12,594 nucleotides of DNA from Methylococcaceae bacterium. GTDB lineage: Bacteria > Pseudomonadota > Gammaproteobacteria > Methylococcales > Methylomonadaceae. The stretch is taken from contig JABFST010000255.1 in the NCBI GenBank assembly GCA_013140465.1, positions 1-12,594 on the forward strand, read 5' to 3'. A program made the translations under genes and the position numbers. Shown piece after piece: positions 5,552-12,594 of the stretch. The notes under the pieces are model-generated. The model was not told the origin of the DNA. It searched no databases and worked only from the letters and a program-made list of their open reading frames with translations. Every line of letters begins with the position of its first letter. Position 1 is the first letter of the stretch.

Positions 5552-5592
5552 ACTTGTGTATAACGATGAGAGTAGAGCTTGGGTACGATAAA
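5552..5592. repeat. 41-bp glgX-downstream flank, copy 2
   Basis: Partner of 2503-2543. Between here and the glgX stop at 5679 there is only short AT-rich sequence. I see no convincing GC stem plus T run that would serve as a glgX terminator. Confidence 0.7.
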
Positions 5593-5678
5593 AACCAGAA
5601 GTCACCCACAAGTTGGCTTTTCATCATCTTTTCACAGTAAATCCACCCTAAACACCTCTTCCGCACTTGCTAAGATGT

Positions 5679-7766
5679 TTAGCGGGCAACCAATACCACG
5701 GTGGTTCTTGCCGCGACGAAATAATGGTGTGGGTCGGTTAACGCGGGCATATGGGCTTCGTCCATAATGGCGAGGTCGCCGGGCAAGTTGGTGTCTACAA
5801 ACCGATACCAGCGTTGGTTGTTTAAGTTAGGCAATTGAAAATTTGCGCCTTGCCAATGGGCGTTGGCGATCAGATAAACATCAGGGGCGACCCCTAATGC
5901 CGAGGTGCCAAAAAAATGCGCGGCAATTTGGCGCGATTCATATCCCCAATCGGGCGCGTTGAGGTGCTGCCCGTGCCAATGGATTTGTAGCCCCAAGCCA
6001 TCTTTAATGGCAAAGCTGTCATGCCGTAATAAAGGATGGCTTTTTCTAAAAGCAATCAGCAGCCGAAAAAACCGGAATAGGCTTTGGTTGATTGCCAAAT
6101 CCCGCCAATTCAGCCAACTCATGGCGTTGTCCTGGCAATAAGAGTTGTTGTTGCCTTGTTGGCTTCTGCCAAACTCATCGCCCGCCAAAATCATCGGCAC
6201 GCCGCGTGAAACCAGCAATAAGGTCGCCAAGTTGCGCACTTGTTGGGCGCGTAAGCGGGCTATGTCCGGGTCGGCACTCTCGCCTTCGGCACCACAATTC
6301 CAGCTGAGGTTGTGGTTGTCGCCATCGTTGTTGTGTTCGCCGTTGGCCCAATTGTGCTTGTCGTTATAACTGACCAAATCGCGCAAGGTAAAGCCGTCAT
6401 GGCTGGTTACGAAATTGATGCCATGACCTGGGTCTCGACCGAATTGGTACAAGTCGGCACTGCCTGACAAGCGGTTTGCCAAGCGTCCGACAAACCCGGG
6501 GTCGCCTTTAACAAAATGCCGCACATCATCCCGAAAATGTCCATTCCATTCCGCCCAGCGCCCCCAGTTAGGAAAGCTGCCCACTTGGTATAAACCTGCC
6601 GCATCCCAAGCTTCGGCAATTAATTTGGTGCTGGCAAGGATCGGGTCGGCGGCGATTTGTTCCAATAATGGCGGACTATCCAGCACGCGGCCTTGTTGGT
6701 CGCGGCCTAAAATAGAGGCCAAATCAAAGCGGAAGCCATCGACGTGCATGTCCATCACCCAATAGCGCAAACTGTCCATAATAAAATTGCGTACATAAGG
6801 CTGGTTGCAGTTGATGGTGTTGCCGCAACCGGAAAAGTTCATGTAATGTCCGTGTTCGGACAGCATATAGTAAGTGCTGTTGTCGATGCCTTTAAATGAA
6901 TAAGTGGGGCCACGGTGGTCGCCTTCGCCGCTGTGGTTGTACACCACGTCCAAGATCACTTCAATGCCCGCAGCATGTAAGGCTTTGACCATATCCTTAA
7001 AGTCGTTGATTTCGCTGCCGAGCGCGTCACCCGACCCATAAGCCGCTTTCAGGGCAAAAAAGGACAGGGGATGATAGCCCCACAGATTATGCAACGCCGC
7101 TCCGGTTTCTGGGTGGCTACGCGTGTTGTCCAGCTCATCAAACTCAGTGACGGGCAACAATTCGACGGCAGTGATGCCTAGTTCAAGCAAATAGGGGATT
7201 TTTTCAATCAGACCCCGAAAAGTGCCGGGATGCTGGGCGTGCGCGGACGGGTCTTGGCTAAAGCTACGGATGTGCAGTTCGTAGATGATGGAATCGGCTA
7301 AGGGGCGGTTTAGCGGTTGGTCGAATTCCCAATCGTAGTCTTTAGGCACTAACACCGCACGCCGAAACGGGCTTTTGGAATGCCCGGCATCCGCCCATTT
7401 GCCCCTACCGTTTAAGGCAATCGCGTAGGGGTCGGCAACGATGACGGTGTTGTCATAGCGATGCACTTGGTTGTGCGGACCATCGATTTTATAGCCGTAT
7501 TGAATACCTGGGTTGAGTCCGGCGACAAACACATGCCAGACATCGCCCGTGCGGTTGAGTTGGCTGTCCAAAGGGAAGGCGGCAATTTCTTGGTCTTCGT
7601 CGGGTAGAAAAAACATCAGCATCACGCGGGTGGCATGGCGGGCATAAATCGAAAAATTGATGCCGCCACGTTCCACAGTTGCGCCAAAAGGCAAGGCGTG
7701 CCCCCGTTGGATACTAAAATCTTCGCTAATTAAGGCAAGAAATTTTGTTGCTGAAGCCGATGCCAT
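5679..7766 (-). CDS. glgX: Glycogen debranching enzyme (isoamylase type)
   Basis: A glycoside hydrolase family 13 enzyme that cleaves alpha-1,6 branches of glycogen, or of limit dextrin after phosphorylase, in the cytoplasm. From this start it has 695 residues, a usual GlgX length. An N-terminal CBM48-like domain (about 20-120: HALPFGATVERGGINFSIY) precedes the barrel with WGYHPLSFF, DVVYNH (273-278), GFRFD with nucleophile D348, AEAWD with acid/base E385, and SHDG with D457. DKHNWANGEHNNDG is also typical of the family. I prefer ATG 7764-7766 because AAAGG lies seven bases upstream; ATG 7782-7784 would add six residues but has no clear ribosome site. It stands alone, with no other glycogen gene adjacent. 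A truncated copy of its 3' end lies 3.1 kb downstream. Confidence 0.96.
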   Translation of the reverse strand: MASASATKFLALISEDFSIQRGHALPFGATVERGGINFSIYARHATRVMLMFFLPDEDQEIAAFPLDSQLNRTGDVWHVFVAGLNPGIQYGYKIDGPHNQVHRYDNTVIVADPYAIALNGRGKWADAGHSKSPFRRAVLVPKDYDWEFDQPLNRPLADSIIYELHIRSFSQDPSAHAQHPGTFRGLIEKIPYLLELGITAVELLPVTEFDELDNTRSHPETGAALHNLWGYHPLSFFALKAAYGSGDALGSEINDFKDMVKALHAAGIEVILDVVYNHSGEGDHRGPTYSFKGIDNSTYYMLSEHGHYMNFSGCGNTINCNQPYVRNFIMDSLRYWVMDMHVDGFRFDLASILGRDQQGRVLDSPPLLEQIAADPILASTKLIAEAWDAAGLYQVGSFPNWGRWAEWNGHFRDDVRHFVKGDPGFVGRLANRLSGSADLYQFGRDPGHGINFVTSHDGFTLRDLVSYNDKHNWANGEHNNDGDNHNLSWNCGAEGESADPDIARLRAQQVRNLATLLLVSRGVPMILAGDEFGRSQQGNNNSYCQDNAMSWLNWRDLAINQSLFRFFRLLIAFRKSHPLLRHDSFAIKDGLGLQIHWHGQHLNAPDWGYESRQIAAHFFGTSALGVAPDVYLIANAHWQGANFQLPNLNNQRWYRFVDTNLPGDLAIMDEAHMPALTDPHHYFVAARTTVVLVAR

Positions 7767-8161
7767 AACAAAACCTTTATTCATCAGAAAACTTGGGGGT
7801 GTTGATTAACGGCAGCTCTTCAGCAACGTTAATTCACTTACACTTTTCAGGGCATTATATACCTTTACCTTGTGGGCATGGATAACTCAATTGGCGTGCC
7901 GAATCATTTGCTTTAGAGGCTATAAAAGCATTATAAAAAAAAACCTCCCAAGGCTTTCTTGATTTTTTAAGTCATTGATTTTAAATTTTTGTGGCATAGA
8001 CTTTAGCGTCGTAGGCTAGGCTAAAGCGTCTCCTACATGAATACTTTAACAGCCTCTTTGGCGAGGCAATAATTGGCTGGGGTGTTTGGGTATGCGCAAG
8101 TTTATCCATTATGCCCAGTTATCTTTTGTAATGAATAGACCGTTAATTAAGGGGAAATAAG
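7767..8161. other. Divergent intergenic region with a small hairpin repeat
   Basis: AT-rich sequence between glgX (minus) and the VOC gene (plus) that must carry both promoters. No confident -35/-10 pair stands out. A hairpin at 7999-8036 combines CTTTAGC/GCTAAAG and GTAGG/CCTAC stems and resembles a short dispersed repeat. AAGGGG seven bases before 8162 is the ribosome site of the next gene. Confidence 0.5.
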
Positions 8162-8554
8162 ATGAAATCTAATCCGGTTGCTTGGTTTGAAATTTATGTG
8201 CAAGACATGGAACGCGCCAAGGCGTTCTACGAAGCGATGCTCGACGTTAAGCTTGAAAAAATGCCACCCCCAACAAGTGAAATGAATATGGACATGTGGA
8301 GCTTTCCGACCGACAAAGAGGCTGCGCCCAACCTGTATGGCGCGTGCGGGATGCTGGTAAAAATGGAAGGCGTGCCTTCTGGCTTGGGCGGTACCTTAGT
8401 GTATTTTGCTTGTCAGGATTGCGCCGTAGAAGCCGCGCGTGCCGCCGAAAATGGCGGCAGTATTTTTAAAGGAAAAACGCCGATAGGTGAGCATGGTTTT
8501 TTTGCTTTAGTCCATGATACCGAAGGTAATTTGATAGGCTTGCATTCTATGTGA
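8162..8554 (+). CDS. VOC (glyoxalase/bleomycin resistance fold) family protein
   Basis: A 130-residue single-unit protein. The N-terminal PVAWFEIYVQDMERAKAFYE has the strand, then D-x-R-A-x-x-FY pattern that starts the beta-alpha-beta-beta-beta unit of vicinal oxygen chelate proteins. The second unit, LVYFACQDCAVEAARAAENG, is followed by GEHGFFALVHDTEGNLIGLH, the usual metal-site strand ending in a D-x-E-G-N-x-x-G-L motif. E10 and E122 sit where metal ligands are normally found. The substrate cannot be told from sequence; similar small proteins are often annotated as lyases or glyoxalases without test. The start is supported by AAGGGG seven bases upstream. The gene is convergent with priA, 68 bp away, and appears monocistronic. 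Confidence 0.88.
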   Translation: MKSNPVAWFEIYVQDMERAKAFYEAMLDVKLEKMPPPTSEMNMDMWSFPTDKEAAPNLYGACGMLVKMEGVPSGLGGTLVYFACQDCAVEAARAAENGGSIFKGKTPIGEHGFFALVHDTEGNLIGLHSM

Positions 8555-8622
8555 TGCTGCCAAGGCTGTAATGGCGATGGGTTTACTACACAGGCATCGC
8601 ATTCGCTGGCGGGGCAATGGCT

Positions 8623-10896
8623 TTAATACAAATCCACCGGATCCACATCCAAGGACCAACGGACTTTTTTGGCTTGTTTAAGTTTGGCAAGCGCGGGGAT
8701 GAGTTTGTCTAAAAACTTATGCAGTTCTTTACGTTTGTGGTGTTGGAACAGCAGTTGGTAGCGGTGCCAGCCCGCGCGTTTTGCCATTGGTGCGGCGACT
8801 GGGCCTAGCACTAGCGTATGGTTGTTATTGTGCTGCGCTAGCAAGAGTTTGACGGCCTCAAAAAAAACCGCCGGGGCATCGGCATCTTGGGCTTCGACCC
8901 GCAGCAAGGCTTGATAACTAAACGGCGGCAAGGCGGCGGCTTTGCGTTCGGCGAGCGCGGTTTGGGCAAAGCGTTGGTAGCCGTCGCGGATCAGCGTGGT
9001 CAATAAGGGATGTTCGGGTTGGCGGGTTTGTAACACCACCAACCCCGGTTTGTCGGCACGTCCGGCGCGTCCCGCCACTTGTACGACCATTTGCGCGAGT
9101 TTTTCGGGGGCATGGAAATCAATGCTGAACAAGCCGCTATCGACATCCAAAATCGCCACTAAGGTGACGTTGGGAAAGTGGTGGCCTTTCGCCAACATTT
9201 GCGTACCTAAAATAATATCGACTTCGCCTTGGTTAATTTGGTGCAGATAGTGTTCTAGGCTGCCTTTGCGCTGGGTGCTGTCGCGGTCTAGGCGCACGCG
9301 GGTATGGTAGGGGAATAAGTTAGCCAAAGCCTGTTCCACGCGTTCTGTGCCTAGGCCCAAGGCATTGAGTTTAGGGGTTTTACAGGCGGGGCAGTGGCTG
9401 GGGATGCGCTGTTCCGTACCGCAATGGTGGCAGCGCAAACACGCATCTTGGGCATGGATCACCAAATTGGCATCGCAACGCAGACAGCGTGCCACCCAAC
9501 CGCAGCCATGACAAATCAGGGTAGGGGCAAAACCCCGGCGGTTTAAAAACAACAGCACTTGTTCTTTTTTCGCCAAGGTCAGGCGCATTTGCGCCAGCAA
9601 GGGTTCGGACAAGCCTTCGTGCATGGTTTTATTGCGGATGTCCAATAACTGCAACACCGGGGCAATGGCGGTGCCGGCGCGTTGCGGCAAGTGCAGCCAT
9701 TGGTAGCGTTGCAGCATGACATTATGCAGGCTTTCTAAGGACGGTGTTGCCGAACCTAACAGCACCGGAATATGCAGGAGTTTGGCGCGGACGACGGCGA
9801 TGTCGCGGGCGGAAAACCGAAAGCCATCTTGTTGTTTAAACGACGCGTCATGCTCTTCGTCCAAAATAATCAGCCCCGCCCTGGGTAATGGCGTAAACAA
9901 GGCCGAGCGCGTGCCGAGCATGATCTGGCCTTGGCCTTGCTGCATGTGCAGCCACGCCGCTGCGCGTTGCTGGTCGGTGAGTTTGGAATGTGATAAGGCG
10001 ATGCTGACATTAAAGCGTTGCTGAAAACGTTGTTCAAGTTGTGGGGTCAGCGTGATTTCCGGGACCAGCACCAAGACTTGCTGCCCACGCGCCAACACCG
10101 CATGGATAATTTGCAGATACACTTCGGTTTTGCCGCTACCCGTTACGCCTTCCAGCAAAAACACGCCAAATTGTCCTAGGCTGGCGCAGACCGCATCGAC
10201 AGCGGCTTGTTGCGCGGGGTTGCTGGATAAGGCCGGGGTTTTGGTCAGGGTTTGCGGGGCAGTGCTAGTCAGTGGTTTGCTGCTGACTTGTAGCAGTTGT
10301 TTGTTGATGAGTTGTTGCGCCGCCGCTTTCCAGTTGTCGTGCTGGGCATTAAGGCTAGACGCTGTCATGCCATCGGCTTGGGCTTGCAAGGTTGCCAGCA
10401 GCTGTTGTTGTTTGGGGCTGCGGCGCAAGCTTTCGCTAGTGCTTGCAATGCCTAAGGCAGTCAGTTGGTAGTAGTTTTCACTCGGCAGTTTAACGGCTTT
10501 GCCTAGGCGCAGGGCCAACGGGAAAGCCGTGCTGATAACCACGCCTAAGGGATGGTGGTAATACTGGCAAGCCCACAGCAACAAACGCAAGTCTTTAGGG
10601 CTTAGCAGCGGTTGGGCATCTAAGACGCGCAGCACGCGTTTTAACTTGTCGGCGGTAATATCGCTGTGCTGGCTGATTTCGACCAACACCCCGATTTTTT
10701 TGGCAATCCCCCTGCCAAACGGGACTTCCAGACGGATGCCGGGCTTAAGCGTGCTGTGGTCTGTGGCTACGGGGGCGAGATAATCGAAGAGTTGGTAATA
10801 GGGTTCTGGGATAGCGACTTTAACAATCAGTTCACCGCTAGGGTGCAAATTAGGCATAGGTGTGGGTGGTGGTTTTGGCGGGCTATTCGCTATCAT
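8623..10896 (-). CDS. priA: Primosomal replication restart helicase PriA
   Basis: A 3'-to-5' DNA helicase that recognises stalled forks and reloads the replicative helicase via PriB/DnaT. It has 757 residues (E. coli 732). The N-terminal 3'BD domain (about 22-125: VKVAIPEPYYQLFDYL) is followed by Walker A GVTGSGKT (250-257), DEEH (346-349), motif III LLGSATPS, and a zinc-binding insert with C462, C465, C471, C474, C489, C492, C502 and C505. Their spacing equals that of E. coli PriA. Motifs LGTQMLAKGHHFP and QVAGRAGRA (606-614) follow, with a C-terminal KVRWSLDVDPVDLY. The start ATG overlaps the end of the acyltransferase gene by 14 nt; a later ATG at 10855-10857 would remove 13 residues, and neither has a strong ribosome site. 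It is the last gene of the minus-strand operon. Confidence 0.97.
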   Translation of the reverse strand: MIANSPPKPPPTPMPNLHPSGELIVKVAIPEPYYQLFDYLAPVATDHSTLKPGIRLEVPFGRGIAKKIGVLVEISQHSDITADKLKRVLRVLDAQPLLSPKDLRLLLWACQYYHHPLGVVISTAFPLALRLGKAVKLPSENYYQLTALGIASTSESLRRSPKQQQLLATLQAQADGMTASSLNAQHDNWKAAAQQLINKQLLQVSSKPLTSTAPQTLTKTPALSSNPAQQAAVDAVCASLGQFGVFLLEGVTGSGKTEVYLQIIHAVLARGQQVLVLVPEITLTPQLEQRFQQRFNVSIALSHSKLTDQQRAAAWLHMQQGQGQIMLGTRSALFTPLPRAGLIILDEEHDASFKQQDGFRFSARDIAVVRAKLLHIPVLLGSATPSLESLHNVMLQRYQWLHLPQRAGTAIAPVLQLLDIRNKTMHEGLSEPLLAQMRLTLAKKEQVLLFLNRRGFAPTLICHGCGWVARCLRCDANLVIHAQDACLRCHHCGTEQRIPSHCPACKTPKLNALGLGTERVEQALANLFPYHTRVRLDRDSTQRKGSLEHYLHQINQGEVDIILGTQMLAKGHHFPNVTLVAILDVDSGLFSIDFHAPEKLAQMVVQVAGRAGRADKPGLVVLQTRQPEHPLLTTLIRDGYQRFAQTALAERKAAALPPFSYQALLRVEAQDADAPAVFFEAVKLLLAQHNNNHTLVLGPVAAPMAKRAGWHRYQLLFQHHKRKELHKFLDKLIPALAKLKQAKKVRWSLDVDPVDLY

Positions 10897-11527
10897 GCCG
10901 CGTTAAGCAATACGGTAACAGTTCGGCAAAGGCTAGGCTTAGGGTGCGCGTAAACGCTACGGAGTCGGTGCTTTCGGGCAGCGGGTCGCCGACGATCACA
11001 TCACAATTAAACGGCACTAATAAGGCTTCGCCTTTGGGTAGGGCGCGGCCCAGGCCGTGCATGACCACGGGGGTCACTTTAATGTCCGGGCGGTCTTTGA
11101 GCAAATAAAACAAGCCTTTTTTGATTTTGCTGATTTTTTCGGGGCTGCCCCGGCTGCCTTCGGGGAACAGGATTAAAATGTCGCCGTTATCCAATGCCTG
11201 ATGGCAAGTTGCAAACAATTGTCCGGGTTCGGTCTGCCCGCTGCGGTTAAACGGCACTATATTTAAGCAATGCACCGATAGCCAAGCCAAGCAGCGGTTG
11301 CTTAAAAAATAGTCGGCGGCAGCAACGGGCCGGACTTTAGGTAGGCTATGCAGCGGAAACAGGCTCATTAACACTAGTGCGTCCAAATGGCTGTTGTGGT
11401 TGGCGGCAATAATTGCGGGGCCGGTGTGCGGCAGTTTTTCGCGTCCGCGTAGGTTAATGCCCAACATAAGCAATGCCAAGGGTTTGATGATGAGGGCAAA
11501 TACTGCAATCTTAAGCACTTTGTCCAT
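10883..11527 (-). CDS. PlsC-type lysophospholipid/1-acylglycerol-3-phosphate acyltransferase
   Basis: A 214-residue membrane-associated acyltransferase. The N-terminal hydrophobic stretch (about 5-24) anchors it. The catalytic NHNSHLD motif gives H44 and D49 (HX4D); block II is VPFNRSG (91-97), block III FPEGSRG (121-127) with glutamate E123, and block IV VTPVVMHG (151-158). The family acylates lysophosphatidate, or related lyso-lipids, from acyl-ACP or acyl-CoA. The start ATG at 11525-11527 overlaps the cdsA-like stop by one base (TGATG); a longer open frame to 11770 lies inside cdsA and has no acyltransferase character. Being coupled to a CDP-diacylglycerol synthase, it probably supplies or remodels phosphatidate. 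The main plsC may be elsewhere in the genome. Confidence 0.92.
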   Translation of the reverse strand: MDKVLKIAVFALIIKPLALLMLGINLRGREKLPHTGPAIIAANHNSHLDALVLMSLFPLHSLPKVRPVAAADYFLSNRCLAWLSVHCLNIVPFNRSGQTEPGQLFATCHQALDNGDILILFPEGSRGSPEKISKIKKGLFYLLKDRPDIKVTPVVMHGLGRALPKGEALLVPFNCDVIVGDPLPESTDSVAFTRTLSLAFAELLPYCLTRHDSE

Positions 11528-12465
11528 CAATACGCCACATAATACAAAAAGTGAAAAAACAGCGGGGCGGTGTAAATCAGGCTGTCCAATCTGTCCAGTA
11601 TGCCGCCATGCCCTGGGATTAGGCTGCCGCTGTCTTTGATGTTGAGATCCCGTTTGACGGATGACAGCACGACATCGCCGACAAACCCCGCCAAGCCGAT
11701 AATCAGCCCTGCCACCCAGCCTTGGCTTTGGTTTAAAGGTGTCAGCAACGGCGCGGCGAAACCCGCGCACACGGTAGTGGTCAACACCCCGCCGACAAAG
11801 CCTTCCCAGGTTTTGTTGGGGCTGACTTTGGGGATGATTTTATGTTTGCCCAAGCATTTGCCCCAAATATATTGGCACACGTCATTAAATTGGGTGGTAA
11901 ACAATAAGAACAGCACGAGACCCATCGCACCTGCATTGGGGTTTTTGACGGGCAAGGTGAGTAGGTAGGCGATGTGGCTTACTGCAAACACCATCAGCAT
12001 GACCGCCCAATGCAATATGCCCGCTGAGCGTATAAAGCCTTGGGTGTCGCCTATCAATACCATGCGCATCGGCAGAAACAAAAACACATAGACTGGGATA
12101 AATATGATGAACATGCCATACCAGCCAATGCTGACCCAGTAGTATTGCACGGGGATAGCCAAATATGCCCAAAAAATCACGCGTCGGTCGGTCATGCGGG
12201 TCGGGACTATCGACAAGAATTCTTTTAAGGCCAAAAAGCTTAAAAAACCAAAAAACACAATTGCGGTTTGGGTGTTGCTGGCAAGCACCAAAAACAACAG
12301 GCCAACGATCCACCACCAGGATTGGATGCGTAAGCGCAGTTCGGTGTAGTCGGTGCTGGGGTTTTTAGCCGCCAACAACAAACGGCTGGCACTGGCAAGC
12401 AGCAACAAGCCCACGACGGCGAGCATCGCGGCACTGGCGTGAGGGGGGATATTAAGCGCGGTCAT
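11527..12465 (-). CDS. Phosphatidate cytidylyltransferase (CdsA/YnbB-like)
   Basis: A 312-residue integral membrane enzyme that makes CDP-diacylglycerol from phosphatidate and CTP. About eight hydrophobic segments are visible, beginning at residues 12-32. The hallmark SPNKTWEGFVGG (215-226) and the C-terminal signature SVKRDLNIKDSGSLIPGHGG (269-288) continuing ILDRLDS are both intact, with the key aspartates of the DSG and DRLDS segments present. The N-terminal half and the gene order (acyltransferase neighbour, upstream membrane gene) resemble the YnbB branch more than the housekeeping CdsA beside uppS/dxr. The ATG at 12463-12465 overlaps the upstream gene by 14 nt. It is translationally coupled to the acyltransferase by a one-base overlap. 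Confidence 0.93.
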   Translation of the reverse strand: MTALNIPPHASAAMLAVVGLLLLASASRLLLAAKNPSTDYTELRLRIQSWWWIVGLLFLVLASNTQTAIVFFGFLSFLALKEFLSIVPTRMTDRRVIFWAYLAIPVQYYWVSIGWYGMFIIFIPVYVFLFLPMRMVLIGDTQGFIRSAGILHWAVMLMVFAVSHIAYLLTLPVKNPNAGAMGLVLFLLFTTQFNDVCQYIWGKCLGKHKIIPKVSPNKTWEGFVGGVLTTTVCAGFAAPLLTPLNQSQGWVAGLIIGLAGFVGDVVLSSVKRDLNIKDSGSLIPGHGGILDRLDSLIYTAPLFFHFLYYVAY

Positions 12466-12594
12466 GGCGTTCCATAAACCGATAGGCGGTTAAGGTGCGG
12501 CGGTATAAGGTCACACAACACCCTAGGTTGATAATCACCAAGGCTACCAATATGGCATAGTGGTTGGGGGTAAAGTACCATTCTGCGGCACTGG
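12452..12594 (-). CDS. C-terminal end of a membrane protein, possibly CDP-alcohol phosphatidyltransferase
   Basis: Only the last 46 codons lie inside the window, and the gene continues past the right edge. The frame reads AAEWYFTPNHYAILVALVII and then a hydrophobic run, followed by a basic tail (YRRTLTAYRFMERHDRA) ending at TAA 12452-12454. This is one membrane helix with a positive cytosolic end. The 14-nt overlap with the cdsA-like gene shows it belongs to the same operon. In ynb-like clusters the gene before the CdsA homologue encodes a CDP-alcohol phosphatidyltransferase, and a C-terminal transmembrane helix fits. No catalytic motif is visible in this fragment, so identity is an inference from context. 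Confidence 0.5.
   Translation of the reverse strand, partial: SAAEWYFTPNHYAILVALVIINLGCCVTLYRRTLTAYRFMERHDRA

Noticed and set aside
7937..7965. Rho-independent terminator between glgX and the VOC gene
   Set aside because: A weak CCT/AGG stem with A/T runs is visible, but both neighbouring genes point away from it, so there is nothing to terminate.
8574..8600. Terminator between the VOC gene and priA
   Set aside because: GCGATG/CATCGC can pair across a 15-base loop, but there is no T run on either strand and the stem is short.
10052..10471. 139-residue plus-strand frame
   Set aside because: It is antisense to the conserved helicase region of priA and is a shadow frame.
11528..11770. N-terminal extension of the acyltransferase
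   Set aside because: The extension is out of frame inside the cdsA-like coding region, is arginine-rich and has no acyltransferase similarity; the ATG at 11527 fits family length and operon coupling.

Overview
The window looks like a chromosomal segment of a gammaproteobacterium. PriA and GlgX are of the gammaproteobacterial type, and the dispersed palindromic repeats (cores such as TTCCCACGC/GCGTGGGAA, GTCATTCCGGCATGGATGCC and GGGGTCAGG) recall repeat-rich methanotroph genomes (Methylococcales). That placement is an inference from sequence style, not from a marker gene.

Positions 1-5650 are an accessory, repeat-laden and decaying region. It holds a GGGGTCAGG repeat cluster (1-321), then remains of four toxin-antitoxin loci: a vapB head fragment (492-596), a frameshifted AbrB/MazE-type antitoxin of the Doc-partner kind (894-1117), a frameshifted vapB tail overlapping an 11-residue vapC stub (1125-1338), and a minus-strand pair of intact antitoxin plus mazF with one internal stop (1471-2044). 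Mosaic palindromic elements follow (2084-2440). Next come a 345-bp truncated second copy of the 3' end of glgX (2544-2888), a palindrome, and five tandem copies of a 115-bp unit (2970-3540). A minus-strand cluster closes the region: a DUF4258-type toxin cut off by a 132-bp palindromic element, its overlapping YgiT/MqsA-type zinc-finger antitoxin, and 15 bp further a 488-residue AlbA_2/Schlafen-type protein with a GHKL-like ATPase domain (3546-5012).

Positions 5679-12594 are ordinary chromosome. A full-length glycogen debranching enzyme gene glgX (minus) stands apart from a plus-strand VOC/glyoxalase-fold gene (8162-8554). A tightly packed minus-strand operon follows, read from right to left: the tail of a membrane protein gene (12452 to window end), a CdsA/YnbB-type CDP-diacylglycerol synthase, a PlsC-type acyltransferase and the replication restart helicase priA. 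Every junction in this operon overlaps (14, 1 and 14 nt).

The phospholipid genes would act together at the inner membrane: acylation gives phosphatidate, CdsA activates it to CDP-diacylglycerol, and the partial upstream gene may use it. The most informative unusual points are the glgX 3' duplicate, whose seven isolated coding differences are all synonymous; the pile-up of broken toxin-antitoxin loci at repeat elements; the orphaned YgiT antitoxin beside an AlbA_2 ATPase; and the 115-bp tandem array. I see no CRISPR array, rRNA, tRNA, transposase or prophage gene.
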